The notes under the pieces were generated by a model that saw only the letters and a list, made by a program, of their open reading frames with translations, searched no databases and was not told the DNA's origin. This document shows positions 1 to 8,464 of a stretch of DNA of 64,000 bases, in pieces (the stretch's first letter is position 1; every line of letters starts with the position of its first letter). This stretch comes from Thermasporomyces sp036564245. Lineage in GTDB: Bacteria > Actinomycetota > Actinomycetes > Propionibacteriales > Actinopolymorphaceae. The translations under genes and the position numbers were made by a program. The stretch lies in NCBI GenBank assembly GCA_036564245.1, contig DATCKU010000042.1, positions 75,226-139,225 on the forward strand. The letters run 5' to 3'.

Positions 1-812
1 GCCGCCATGTCGGTTTGTCCCTCGTCCTGGAACGTCTCCACGAAACTCTCGGGCCCGCCACGGACGTCACGGAAGTGCACGAAGAACACCCGTCCCGTGT
101 TGCCGAGCAACCGGATCGCCGACGGCACGTCGACACCCATCGAGGACACCGTGCCCTGGCAGAGGGTCACGCCATTGGCCGGACTCGGCACCATGTCGAT
201 GACCCGCTTCATCGCCTCGGGACTGGTGAGGATCCGGGCGATGCCACGAATCGGTGAGATCGGCGGATCGTCGGGGTGGACGGCGAGCTTGACCCCGGCG
301 CGTTCGGCGACCGGCACGACGCGTTCGAGGAAGTACCGCATGTTGTCCCAGAGCTGCTCCTCGGTGATCTCGCCCCACTTGGTCAGTGGGGCGTTCGCGA
401 GGGCGGCGTGGTGGTAGCCCGTGACCAGCGCGCCACCCCGGCCGGGTAGCGCCATGGACGTCCGCTGCCACGACAGCCCTGCCATCCAGTTGTGGCAGAT
501 GACGGGAATGCCGAGCCGCCCCATGTTCTCGATCAGCTGGCAGAAGTGGTCGATGTGGACGTCGCGGTCCGGTGCGCCGAGCTTGATCGGCTCCTGGATG
601 CAGGCCGGCGCCGACTCGATCACACTGAGCGTGAACCCTGCATCCGCAAAGCGCTGCTTGAGCCGGAACAGATGATCGAAGTCCCACGGCGGTGGGTGGT
701 TGTCACCTTCCGGGACGCTGGTAACGGCATGGGTGACGCCCATCTGGCGGCACAGGTCCCACATCCGGTTCGGCTCCGGCGGAAGCGCGTCGGCCAGCTT
801 GATCTGCAGCAC
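1..812 (-). CDS. uxuA: Mannonate dehydratase-like protein (UxuA family), 3' end outside window
   Basis: This TIM-barrel enzyme probably dehydrates D-mannonate, or a related sugar acid, to a 2-keto-3-deoxy acid in cytoplasmic hexuronate catabolism. About 270 residues are visible. Read leftward it shows VICHNWM, where the UxuA metal-binding Cys-His lies, then HPDDPP, VTLCQG, FFVHFRD and FQDEGQTDM, all in family order. I chose the GTG at 812 because AGAAGGG sits about 7 bases upstream and the product then begins VLQIKLADALP. No in-frame ATG occurs nearby. The C-terminus lies beyond base 1. The gene is divergent from a sugar ABC importer, and the interval carries the CTGGCATACTAG operator candidate. 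Substrate specificity is inferred from the family; related proteins in Actinobacteria are often only loosely characterised. Confidence 0.85.
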   Translation of the reverse strand, partial: MLQIKLADALPPEPNRMWDLCRQMGVTHAVTSVPEGDNHPPPWDFDHLFRLKQRFADAGFTLSVIESAPACIQEPIKLGAPDRDVHIDHFCQLIENMGRLGIPVICHNWMAGLSWQRTSMALPGRGGALVTGYHHAALANAPLTKWGEITEEQLWDNMRYFLERVVPVAERAGVKLAVHPDDPPISPIRGIARILTSPEAMKRVIDMVPSPANGVTLCQGTVSSMGVDVPSAIRLLGNTGRVFFVHFRDVRGGPESFVETFQDEGQTDMA

Positions 813-858
813 CGCGCACCCTTCTTCTCGGAATTTTCGCTCTCCATCTGCAAGTTTG

Positions 859-874
859 GATGCTAGTATGCCAG
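859..874. promoter_or_regulatory. Candidate GntR operator in the uxuA/ABC divergent promoter
   Basis: On the minus strand, bases 874-863 read CTGGCATACTAG. The same 12 bases occur at 5266-5277, and ACTAGCAT (869-862) recurs at 9215-9222 at the gntR start. On the plus strand TAGTAT (864-869) also looks like a -10 hexamer 8 bases before the ATG at 878, so a bound repressor would cover the promoter. Operator identity is inferred. Confidence 0.55.
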
Positions 875-877
875 CTC

Positions 878-1840
878 ATGCTGATGGCGGAGGGAGCGCA
901 CATCGAGCGGGCCGACCCCGGACGTCCGCGGCCGGACAACCGTGAGCCGCGCGGGCTCACGCACCGGAGACGAAACGCGCTGACGGCTTACGTCTTCATC
1001 CTGCCGACCATCATCGGCGTCGCCGTCTTCATGCTGTATCCACTCGCAAGCTCGCTGTACCACGCCTTCACGCAGTGGGACGGGCTCACGCCCGCGACCT
1101 GGACCGGCCTGGACAACTTTCGGTACCTCTTCACCGAGGATCCGACGTTCTGGCCGTCGATGAAGGCGACCGGCTACTTCGTGCTGCTGAGCGTCCCGTC
1201 CGGCATGATCTTCGGCCTGGCGCTCGCGGTGCTGCTCAACCGTGCCTATCGGGGCGTACGCATCTTTCGGACGATCTTCTACCTGCCGGTCGTGCTTCCG
1301 TCGATCGCCGTCCTGACGCTCTGGAAGTACATCTACGACCCGCTCTACGGCCTCGCCAACCAGGTCCTGTCGGCGCTGCACCTTCCCACCAGCGACTGGC
1401 TGCAGAGTCCGCGAATGGCCATGCCGGCCATCGTCCTCGTGGGAGTCTGGGGCGTCGGCGGCTCGATGATCATCTTCTTGGCCGGGTTGCAGAACGTGCC
1501 ATCGGAGATCTACGAGGCGGCGCGGGTCGATGGGGCCGGCCCGTTCCGCATGTTCTTCGCCATCACCTTGCCGATGATCACGCCGATCCTGTTGCTGCAG
1601 CTCGTGCTCGGCCTGGTGCTCGCGTTCCAGGCGTTCAACCAGATCCAGGTGATGACCGGAGGCGGCCCGGACACGGCGACCTACCTTTTCATGTACAAGA
1701 TCTACACCGACGCGTTCGGCAGCTATCCGAACCTCGGTCTTGCGACGGCTGAGGCGTGGATCCTCTTCGTCATCATCATGATCGTCACGGCGATCACACT
1801 GAAAACGTCGTCGATGTGGGTGTTCGAGGAAAACAAGTGA
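878..1840 (+). CDS. Sugar ABC transporter permease (MalF/UgpA type)
   Basis: This is the first of two inner-membrane permeases of a carbohydrate uptake ABC importer (binding-protein-dependent, CUT1-like). A charged N-terminus of about 35 residues is followed by six hydrophobic segments, the first at AYVFILPTIIGVAVFML. The EAA loop appears as YEAARVDGAGPFRMFF, the docking site for the ATPase. Start choice is uncertain: in-frame ATGs occur at 860, 878 and 884 with no Shine-Dalgarno. I favour 878 because a -10-like TAGTAT ends 8 bases upstream, which fits a leaderless transcript. The second permease and the binding protein follow. No ATPase gene is present, so the importer probably uses a shared MsiK-type ATPase encoded elsewhere, as is common in Actinobacteria. 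Confidence 0.93.
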   Translation: MLMAEGAHIERADPGRPRPDNREPRGLTHRRRNALTAYVFILPTIIGVAVFMLYPLASSLYHAFTQWDGLTPATWTGLDNFRYLFTEDPTFWPSMKATGYFVLLSVPSGMIFGLALAVLLNRAYRGVRIFRTIFYLPVVLPSIAVLTLWKYIYDPLYGLANQVLSALHLPTSDWLQSPRMAMPAIVLVGVWGVGGSMIIFLAGLQNVPSEIYEAARVDGAGPFRMFFAITLPMITPILLLQLVLGLVLAFQAFNQIQVMTGGGPDTATYLFMYKIYTDAFGSYPNLGLATAEAWILFVIIMIVTAITLKTSSMWVFEENK

Positions 1841-1910
1841 GCCGACAACTCATGCGCTCAGGTGGCATCGGCCGAGCGGCCGCGGTGTACTCGCCGGCGA
1901 GGGGGTGGCG

Positions 1911-2816
1911 ATGAGCGCCCTCGCGGTGGAAGGGCACGCTGGGGCCCACCGGGCGAGGAAGGTACCTCTGCGCTACCGCGTGCCGATGACGGTGTCCCGG
2001 TTGAGTTGGTACGCCTTGTGCAGCCTGCTCGGCATCACGATGCTGGTTCCGCTGCTGTGGATGATCTCCATTGCACTGAAGCCCAGCAGCGACATCCTCC
2101 AGCTCCCGCCGCAGTTCCTGCCGAGCGCCTTCACCTGGTCGAACTTCGTCGAGGGTCCGCAGCAGATCCACTTCGGGAGGCTGCTGTTCAACACCGTGAT
2201 CGTCACCGTGCTCTATGTCTTCGGCTCGGTGACGAGCTCGATGCTGGCCGGCTACGCCATCGCGCGGATCGACTTCCGCGGCCGGAACTTCTGGTTCTAC
2301 CTCTTCACGTTCTCCATCTTCGTACCGGGAATCGTCACGCTCGTACCGATCCAGCGGCTGTTTTTCTCGCTCAACCTGATCGACACGTGGTGGCCACTCT
2401 TCTTGCCGGCGTTCTTCGGCAACCCGGTGTTCATCTTCCTGGCGCGTCAGTACTTCGCCTCGGTCCCGCGTTCCATCGACGATTCGGCGATGATCGACGG
2501 AGCCGGACACTGGCGCATCTTCACGAGCCTGATGATCCCGCTGACGAAGCCGCTGTGGATCACGATGATCATCATGTCGTTCCAGGCCGCGTGGAACGAC
2601 TTCCTCAACCCATTGGTCTATCTCAACAGCGAGGAGAAGTACACGCTTTCGATCGGCATGGCCAACTTCATGGGGGCGCTCAACGAGGCCAATCCGCAGT
2701 TCAACTACTACATGGCATCGAACCTGCTCTACATGCTGCCCCCGCTGCTGTTGTTCTTCCTGGCACAGCGCTACTTCATGACGGGTCTGGGCTCACTCGT
2801 CATGACCGGCAAATGA
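1911..2816 (+). CDS. Sugar ABC transporter permease (MalG/UgpE type)
   Basis: This is the second permease of the importer, 301 residues with six predicted membrane segments, starting at SWYALCSLLGITMLVPLLWM. The EAA-like loop reads IDDSAMIDGAGHWRIF, with the usual Glu-Ala-Ala degenerated to DSA. I chose the ATG at 1911 because GGCGAGGGGG lies just upstream; an in-frame GTG at 1905 is the alternative. It follows the first permease after about 70 bases and precedes the binding-protein gene by about 50, so the three are probably one transcript. Substrate is unknown, but the surrounding uronate and aldonate enzymes suggest a plant- or exopolysaccharide-derived sugar or sugar acid. Confidence 0.93.
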   Translation: MSALAVEGHAGAHRARKVPLRYRVPMTVSRLSWYALCSLLGITMLVPLLWMISIALKPSSDILQLPPQFLPSAFTWSNFVEGPQQIHFGRLLFNTVIVTVLYVFGSVTSSMLAGYAIARIDFRGRNFWFYLFTFSIFVPGIVTLVPIQRLFFSLNLIDTWWPLFLPAFFGNPVFIFLARQYFASVPRSIDDSAMIDGAGHWRIFTSLMIPLTKPLWITMIIMSFQAAWNDFLNPLVYLNSEEKYTLSIGMANFMGALNEANPQFNYYMASNLLYMLPPLLLFFLAQRYFMTGLGSLVMTGK

Positions 2817-2868
2817 CGTTCTGCCCATGGGACCTGATTGCGACTGGAACGAGAAAGGTAGGTCCTCG

Positions 2869-4239
2869 ATGAGACTCTCACCACGACGGTCCGTGCGTCG
2901 GCTCCTCGCCGGCCTCGCCGTCGCAGGCATGACCGCCACGCTGCTGTCCTGCGGCAGCGGCGACGACACGAGCGGCGGCACCTCGGAGAACCCGAAGGTG
3001 ACGCTCATGACCTGGGCCGATCCCAAGACCCGCAACCTCTACAAGGCCTCGCTCGACAAGTTCACCGACAAGACCGGGATCGAGGTCGAGCTCGTCTACG
3101 TCGGCAGTGCCGCGCAGTACTTCCAGAAGGTCAACTCGATGGTGCTGTCCAACACGCTTCCAGACATCTTCTGGTGCACCACCATCAACGCGACGTTCAC
3201 CCCGCTCGCGTCGAGCGGCAAGCTCTTCGACTGGACGCCCTACCTCGAGGGCACCGCCGAGGGCCAGACGAAGACGGGCCTGGACAAGTCGAAGTTCGGT
3301 CCTGGATACCTCGACTTCTACAAGGTCGACGGTAAGCAGTACGGAATTCCGAACGAAGCGAACACGTACGGCGCGTTCTACAACGCCGACCTGTTCAAGG
3401 AGGCCGGCCTGCCGGTTCCGACGTCGGACTGGACGTGGGAGGACCTCTTCACCGCGATCGAGAAGCTCACGGTCACGGAGGGCGCGAAGGTCACCCGCTA
3501 CGGCATGCAGACGGCGTGGGGAGACCTCTACGACCCGGTCGGGCTGTCCATCTACTCGATCAGCAACGGTGGGGAAGCCTTCGCTCCGGAAAGAAACTGG
3601 ATCAACGTCTCCGAGTTCAGCCTGGACCCGCAGATCGAGGCCGGAGCGCAACGGTGGGCGAATGCGATCAAGAACGGTTGGGTGACCGGCCCTGACTTCA
3701 CCGCCACCAACACGTTCGCCGCCTTCATCAACGGCCAGGTCCCGCTCGTCTGGGGCGGCCAGTGGAACGCTGCCGCCATCTTCGAGGCCAAGCCGAAGAT
3801 GGAGTGGGGCTTCGCTCCGATCCCGGCAGGCACGGCGACCCAGGTGGCGCCGCTCGAGTCCAACGCGTTCTGCTCACCGGCAGACCTGGAGAATCCCGAC
3901 GCCACCTGGCAGGTGATCTCCTACATGCTGACCGACGTCTTCAACGACGCCTACTCCGAGTACGCCGTCGCGCCGATCGCCTACCTCCCCGGCTCGGAGG
4001 GGTACTTCGAGAACCTGAAGCAGCAGGGCCCGATCGGCGAGCAGGTCGCGGCCACCGTACGTCAGGAGCTCGAGAACCCGGAGAAGGTCGGAACTGCGTT
4101 CATCGACCCGTGGTCACCGAAGGCCGGGAACCTGATCAAGAGTCACTGGAACCCCATGCTGGAAGGTAAGCGACCGATCAAACCGACACTCGACGAGTAC
4201 GTCACGAAGGTCAACGAGCTCATCGAAGCTGGCAGTTGA
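2869..4239 (+). CDS. Sugar ABC transporter substrate-binding lipoprotein (family 1)
   Basis: This is the extracellular sugar-binding lipoprotein of the importer, 456 residues. The N-terminus has an arginine-rich head, a hydrophobic core and a lipobox, ATLLSCGSG, so the Cys should be lipidated and anchored outside the membrane. The mature part has the layout of family 1 binding proteins, including LTPDIFW-like text (NTLPDIFWCT) and GIPNEANTYGAFYNADLFKEAG, given here only in outline. I chose ATG 2869 over in-frame ATG 2827 because GAAAGGTAGG precedes it and the signal peptide then starts correctly. A strong rho-independent terminator candidate follows at 4258-4297 and closes the transport operon. 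Confidence 0.93.
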   Translation: MRLSPRRSVRRLLAGLAVAGMTATLLSCGSGDDTSGGTSENPKVTLMTWADPKTRNLYKASLDKFTDKTGIEVELVYVGSAAQYFQKVNSMVLSNTLPDIFWCTTINATFTPLASSGKLFDWTPYLEGTAEGQTKTGLDKSKFGPGYLDFYKVDGKQYGIPNEANTYGAFYNADLFKEAGLPVPTSDWTWEDLFTAIEKLTVTEGAKVTRYGMQTAWGDLYDPVGLSIYSISNGGEAFAPERNWINVSEFSLDPQIEAGAQRWANAIKNGWVTGPDFTATNTFAAFINGQVPLVWGGQWNAAAIFEAKPKMEWGFAPIPAGTATQVAPLESNAFCSPADLENPDATWQVISYMLTDVFNDAYSEYAVAPIAYLPGSEGYFENLKQQGPIGEQVAATVRQELENPEKVGTAFIDPWSPKAGNLIKSHWNPMLEGKRPIKPTLDEYVTKVNELIEAGS

Positions 4240-4257
4240 GCCGTCCATTCAGCAGGT

Positions 4258-4297
4258 GCGACCCCCGTGGCTCCTGACCCGGGGGTCGCCGCTTTTT
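4258..4297 (+). terminator. Rho-independent terminator after the ABC operon
   Basis: A perfect 10-base inverted repeat, GCGACCCCCG (4258-4267) and CGGGGGTCGC (4280-4289), has a 12-base loop. It is followed by CGCTTTTTC, a short T tract. It sits 18 bases after the stop of the binding-protein gene. Confidence 0.85.
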
Positions 4298-4512
4298 CGG
4301 GGCCGAGGCCGCTGCCACGCGGCCGGCAAGCCGGCCGCGGCCGGAAACGCCTGCGGACGAGATCATGCATGCCGTACGCTCGAAGCCCACGTGCGAGAAG
4401 GCTCTGACGATTCGCCGTTCACAGGAGAACACGGGACTTTGACCGTGCCGAGACCGCAGGCCCTGTCCGAGTCCGTGCTCGTTCGACGACCGCACCGGCG
4501 TAGGTGGGTCGC

Positions 4513-4932
4513 ATGAAGCACACCATGCTGACGGTGCGCAACTTCGCCGGTCTCGCGGTCGCCGACTTCCTGATCGGTTCGATCTCCTCACCGGTCCTGG
4601 TGTGGGTGACGACCTCGATCGGGCGCTCGCCGTGTGGATGGTCCTGGCCTTCATGAACACGGTGCCGCTCTACCTCTTCGAGGCGGCCTACGGCGAGATC
4701 CTGACCGTGCACCAGCAGGCCGGCCTGCTCTCAGTCAGCTCGACCGTGACGACCTGGCTCCTCATGATCCCGCCCGGCGGCCTTCGGCGTCTTCGTCCTG
4801 CGCTCCGCGCTCCTCGCCATCACAATCGGCGGCCTCGTCTCGACCGCCGTCCTCGTGTACGTCTTCGGGCGGACGCTCCGCAGGGACCACTGGACCGCCG
4901 GCGCTCTGCCGATGACGAAGGCACCGGCCTGA
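4513..4932 (+). pseudogene. Decayed small membrane protein, two frameshifts
   Basis: Three consecutive reading frames join into one plausible multi-spanning membrane protein of about 140 residues. Frame one starts at ATG 4513 (MKHTMLTVRNFAGLAVADF) and stops at 4656. The sense continues in the next frame from about 4600 (ALAVWMVLAFMNTVPLYLF, then SSTVTTWLLMIPP), and a third frame from about 4780 reads FGVFVLRSALLAITIGG, ending at the TGA at 4930-4932. Hydrophobic segments are split across frames while shadow frames are arginine- and proline-rich, so this looks like a former gene with two indels. Sequencing error at two places is the alternative. I do not recognise the family. Confidence 0.6.
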
Positions 4933-5311
4933 GCGTCAGGGGTCCGCACGACAGCTCGTCGCCCCCTGCGGGTAGCCGGCCCCGGCCGGCGACCAGATCC
5001 GGAAGCCACCCGCGGACGACCCGCCCACCGGGGGTCCGTGAGCACGGTCCTTCGAGAATGGTCTGGAATCGTTCCTTCTGCGGACACAGCCGAAAGAGGC
5101 CACGGTGCCGACGTAGCCACCGATCGGCTGACCACCGTCGCCGTGGTCCCGGGGATCGGCAGCGCAGGCGCGTCACCAACCGGAGAGTGCACGTGCTCGC
5201 CGCACGCACAGAGGCTCACGGAGCATTTCGCGAAGAAGGACGAGCATTCCGCAAGACCCGCAGACCTGGCATACTAGTACGCTGATTGTGCCGTCAACGA
5301 TTGAGCGAAAC
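4933..5311. other. Non-coding stretch upstream of the enolase-superfamily gene
   Basis: No open frame here has a convincing start or protein-like composition. The last 100 bases hold promoter-type signals: a near-direct repeat, GAGCATTTCGCGAAGA (5221-5236) and GAGCATTCCGCAAGA (5242-5256), then the CTGGCATACTAG motif at 5266-5277. Confidence 0.5.
5266..5277 (+). promoter_or_regulatory. Candidate GntR operator before the enolase-superfamily gene
   Basis: CTGGCATACTAG is identical to the minus strand of 863-874 in the uxuA/ABC promoter. The flanking bases are TACGCTG here and CATCCAA there, so only the core is shared. TACTAGTA at its right end is itself palindromic. It lies 46 bases before the chosen ATG (5312). 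Confidence 0.55.
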
Positions 5312-6595
5312 ATGAAGATCACTGATCTGCGAGCCACCCCTGTGACGGTCCCCCTCGAGGCGCCCCTGCGGCACGCGAACGGTGCGCACTGGGGACGATT
5401 CGTCCGCACCATCGTGGAGGTCGACACCGACGAGGGCATCACCGGCCTCGGCGAGCTGGGAGGGGGCGGCGAGGCTGCCCAATCCGCCATCGACGGGCTC
5501 AAGCGGTACCTCGTCGGACATGATCCGTTCCAGCTGGAGGCGCTACGCTTCAAGATCGCCAATCCGACTGCATCGCTCTACAACAACCGGAATCAGCTGC
5601 TGGCGGCGATCGAGTTCGCGTGCCTCGACATCTGCGGGAAGGCCCTGGACACGCCCGTCTACAACCTGCTCGGCGGCAAGGTACGCGACCGGGTGCCCTT
5701 CGCCAGCTACCTGTTCTTCCGCTTCGACCACCCTGGGACCGGATCCGGCGAGATCTTCTCCCCCGAACAGCTCGTCGAGCACGCTCGCGAGCTGAAGGCC
5801 ACACACGGGTTTCGTTGTCACAAGCTCAAGGGCGGCGTGTTTCCCCCTGACCACGAGCTCGCCTGCTACCGCGCCCTGGCCGAGGCGTTCCCCGGCGACA
5901 CCTTCCGGTTCGATCCCAACAGCGTCTTCTCGGTACGCGAGGCGATCCGGTTCGGCCACGCGATCGAGCACCTCGACAACGACTACTACGAGGACCCGAC
6001 GTGGGGACTCTCAGGAATGCGCCAGGTTCGCGAGGCCGTGGGCATCCCACTCGCGACCAACACCGTAGTCGTCAACTTCGAGCAGCTCGCCACCAACCTG
6101 CGGGATCCGGCCGTCGACGTGATCCTGCTCGACACGACGTTCTGGGGTGGCGTACGCGCCTGCATCAAGGCGGCGGGGATCTGCGAGACGTTCCAGCAGC
6201 CGATCTCGGTGCATTCGTCCGGGGAGCTCGGCATCCAGCTCGCCACCATGTTGCATCTCGGCGCCGTACTGCCGAATCTCACGTTCGCTGCCGACGCGCA
6301 CTACCACCATCTGGTCGACGACGTCATCGTCGGCGGGAAGTTCACCTATCACGACGGTTCGATCGCGGTTCCCGATGGGCCCGGTCTCGGTGTGAGCCTC
6401 GACCGGGAGCGGCTCGCGTACTACGCCGAGGTGTTCAACAAGCTGGGAACGTACGCGTACGACCGGGATCCGGCGCGACCGGACTGGTACCCGCTGATAC
6501 CCAACACGAGCTGGGCGAAGCCGGAGCACACCGACTCAGCCTCCGTTCCCGGACTTGCGGAGTTGACCGATCTTCCCACCAAGCCGTACGCATGA
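5312..6595 (+). CDS. Glucarate dehydratase-type enolase superfamily enzyme
   Basis: This cytoplasmic Mg2+-dependent acid-sugar dehydratase has 427 residues. Motifs of the glucarate dehydratase subgroup are in order: the KxK base pair in CHKLKGGV, metal ligands in FRFDPNS (Asp), YYEDPTWG (Glu) and ATNTVVVN (Asn), then the Asp-His dyad in LLDTTFWGG and ISVHSSGELG. Length matches the family. I chose ATG 5312 because MKITDLRATPVTV is the usual beginning; an in-frame GTG at 5288 would add eight residues. The gene precedes a cupin and an oxidoreductase on the same strand, and its promoter carries the same operator candidate as the uxuA/ABC promoter. The exact substrate (glucarate, galactarate or another acid sugar) cannot be told from sequence. 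Confidence 0.88.
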   Translation: MKITDLRATPVTVPLEAPLRHANGAHWGRFVRTIVEVDTDEGITGLGELGGGGEAAQSAIDGLKRYLVGHDPFQLEALRFKIANPTASLYNNRNQLLAAIEFACLDICGKALDTPVYNLLGGKVRDRVPFASYLFFRFDHPGTGSGEIFSPEQLVEHARELKATHGFRCHKLKGGVFPPDHELACYRALAEAFPGDTFRFDPNSVFSVREAIRFGHAIEHLDNDYYEDPTWGLSGMRQVREAVGIPLATNTVVVNFEQLATNLRDPAVDVILLDTTFWGGVRACIKAAGICETFQQPISVHSSGELGIQLATMLHLGAVLPNLTFAADAHYHHLVDDVIVGGKFTYHDGSIAVPDGPGLGVSLDRERLAYYAEVFNKLGTYAYDRDPARPDWYPLIPNTSWAKPEHTDSASVPGLAELTDLPTKPYA

Positions 6596-6643
6596 CCACC
6601 TCACCGGAGACGTGAAAGGCGAAGCAGGGCTGGAAGGTTTCGG

Positions 6644-6660
6644 ACCACCTTCAGGTGGTG
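6644..6660. other. Small hairpin between the dehydratase and cupin genes
   Basis: ACCACC and GGTGGT pair around a TTCA-type loop, 29 bases before the cupin start. There is no T tract, so it is more likely an RNA-processing or attenuation hairpin than a terminator. Confidence 0.3.
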
Positions 6661-6688
6661 GCCTCGACGCTCACGAGAGGAGTCGCAC

Positions 6689-7357
6689 ATGCCGGTGTTG
6701 CGCGCCGACACCATGTCGGGCAAGCAAGGCACACGCCCGGACTGGTGTGAGCTCACGAAGTACGAGATCGTCTCGCTGACACCCGGCGAACCGCACGTCT
6801 GGGAGACGGGCGAACCCGCCAACAAAGTGGTGGTTGTCGAGGGCTCGTGTCGAGTAGGGGGCGGTGACGGCACCGAGCGGGTCGTGGAGCGCGGCGGCAC
6901 CGCCGACCTGCCAGCGGGGCGACACGAGATCGGCTGCGACGCTGCGGCAACGGTCGTGACGCTCGAAGGCCACTGGGGCGACGACTGCGGCGGTGCGGGC
7001 CTCTTCGCGGTGACCCGCTCCGAGGATCCGTCCGACATCGGTGACCCGGTGGACTACCCCAAGCACACGAACTTCGACCGCCACTACCACGACTGCGACG
7101 AGTACTGGATCGTGGTCTCCGGTCGTGGCACGGCGTCGTCGGAGAACGTGCTGTACGAGGTGGGTCCCGGCGACTGCGTGGCGACGCGGATGGGCTACCA
7201 CCACGACTTCCCCCTGGTCGAGGAGCCGGTGCTCGCCGTCTTCTTCGAGACCACGATGCGCGGACAGAAGCGACGTGGTCACCTCTGGGAGCACACCCAT
7301 GGCCCGGCCATACCGGCCGACCGGCTCGACGACGTGGAAAAGGAGGCTACGTCATGA
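6689..7357 (+). CDS. Cupin domain protein
   Basis: This 222-residue protein has a clear C-terminal cupin barrel: HYHDCDEYWIVVSGRG supplies the first cupin motif (two His and a Glu) and YEVGPGDCVATRMGYHHDFP the second. The first half (about residues 30-90) has a barrel-like beta pattern with VVVVEGSCRVGG and ADLPAGRHEIG but no His ligands, so it may be a degenerate first cupin and the whole a bicupin. GAGAGGAG 8 bases before ATG 6689 fixes the start. Its stop overlaps the next gene by ATGA, so the two are translationally coupled. A role in sugar-acid isomerisation or sensing is a guess from context. Confidence 0.8.
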   Translation: MPVLRADTMSGKQGTRPDWCELTKYEIVSLTPGEPHVWETGEPANKVVVVEGSCRVGGGDGTERVVERGGTADLPAGRHEIGCDAAATVVTLEGHWGDDCGGAGLFAVTRSEDPSDIGDPVDYPKHTNFDRHYHDCDEYWIVVSGRGTASSENVLYEVGPGDCVATRMGYHHDFPLVEEPVLAVFFETTMRGQKRRGHLWEHTHGPAIPADRLDDVEKEATS

Positions 7358-8418
7358 CCTACCGGCTGATTCAGGTGGGCACCGGCGGCATCGGGGCTTT
7401 CTGGTGCGGAGCCATGTTGCCGCCCTTCGTCGCCGAGGGTCGCATCGAGGTGGTGGCTGCCGTCGACATCAACCCGGCTGCGCTCGAGAACGCGCAACGA
7501 GGTCTTGGTCTTTCTCCGGACCGCTGCTACACCGACCTGGCCAAGGCGCTCGAGGACCATCCAGCCGACATCTGCACGGTCGTCGTACCCCCTGCATTCC
7601 ACGAGGACGTGGTCAACGCCGCACTCGATCACGGGCTCCACATCCTCTCCGAGAAGCCGATCGCCGACACGCTGCAGGCGAGCATCCGGATCGCACGGCG
7701 GGTCGAGGCGGCCGGCAAGAAGATGTCCATCACGATGAGCCATCGGTTCGACCAGGACAAGACCACGTTTCGCGAGGAGCTGCGTGCCGAGCGGAACGGC
7801 CGGCTGGACTATCTCGTCGCACGCTTCACCTCGGCGAACCGCAAACGCAACTCCTGGGGCGTGTTCCGGCACCAGATGGCCGACCCGTTGATGATCGAGG
7901 GCGCGATCCACCATCTCGACATCCTGGTCGACCTGGCTGGCGCGCGTTGCGCAACGGTGTCCGCGCTCACGTGGAACCCGCCGTGGGGCGAGTACGACGG
8001 GGATTCAGAAGGCCTTGTTCTGCTGGAGTTCGAGAACGGCGTACGGGCGTTCTACGAGGGCGCGAAGTGCACAGCCGTGGGCTTGAACGGCTGGGGGCAG
8101 GAGTACGTCCGTGCCGAGTGCGAGAACGCCACCCTCGTCATGGATCGGCGTGCTGTTCGACGGTACGTACCCGAGCGCGTCGTACCCGGCGAGCCTCCAC
8201 AGCCGGACGAGGTTCCCCTGCTGGAGCGACCACGGTGGGGACATCTCTGGCTCATCGAGGACTTCCTCAACTGGCTGGACGGTGGCCCGCCCGCGCCCAC
8301 CGCCGTGAGCGAGAACCTGCATTCGACCGCTGTGATGTTCGCCGCCATCGAGAGCAGCCGACGCAGGCAGGTCGTCTCCGTGAGCGATGTACTCGCCGAA
8401 GCCGAGGCACAGCTGTGA
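7354..8418 (+). CDS. Gfo/Idh/MocA family oxidoreductase
   Basis: This NAD(P)-dependent sugar or sugar-acid dehydrogenase has 354 residues. The N-terminal Rossmann fold shows VGTGGIGAFW, and HILSEKPIAD carries the conserved Glu-Lys-Pro of the family near residue 105. The C-terminal substrate domain holds EGAIHHLDILVDLAG, with the catalytic-type His-His-Asp region. ATG 7354 overlaps the cupin stop by four bases. It is the last gene of this rightward group; a bidirectional terminator hairpin at 8435-8464 follows. It probably oxidises or epimerises an intermediate of the same acid-sugar pathway, but the substrate is not visible in the sequence. Confidence 0.88.
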   Translation: MTYRLIQVGTGGIGAFWCGAMLPPFVAEGRIEVVAAVDINPAALENAQRGLGLSPDRCYTDLAKALEDHPADICTVVVPPAFHEDVVNAALDHGLHILSEKPIADTLQASIRIARRVEAAGKKMSITMSHRFDQDKTTFREELRAERNGRLDYLVARFTSANRKRNSWGVFRHQMADPLMIEGAIHHLDILVDLAGARCATVSALTWNPPWGEYDGDSEGLVLLEFENGVRAFYEGAKCTAVGLNGWGQEYVRAECENATLVMDRRAVRRYVPERVVPGEPPQPDEVPLLERPRWGHLWLIEDFLNWLDGGPPAPTAVSENLHSTAVMFAAIESSRRRQVVSVSDVLAEAEAQL

Positions 8419-8434
8419 CCGGGTGTGAAGCGAT

Positions 8435-8464
8435 GCGGGCCTTGGCCGCCGAGCGAAGGCCCGC
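8435..8464. terminator. Bidirectional terminator between convergent genes
   Basis: GCGGGCCTT (8435-8443) and AAGGCCCGC (8456-8464) form a perfect 9-base stem with a 12-base loop. It reaches the stop codon of the leftward gntR gene. There is no long T run on either side. Confidence 0.6.

Noticed and set aside
4602..5285. Single open frame of 227 codons around the decayed membrane gene
   Set aside because: Only its first 60 residues look like protein. The rest is a wrong-frame continuation, so the joined-frame pseudogene explains the data better.
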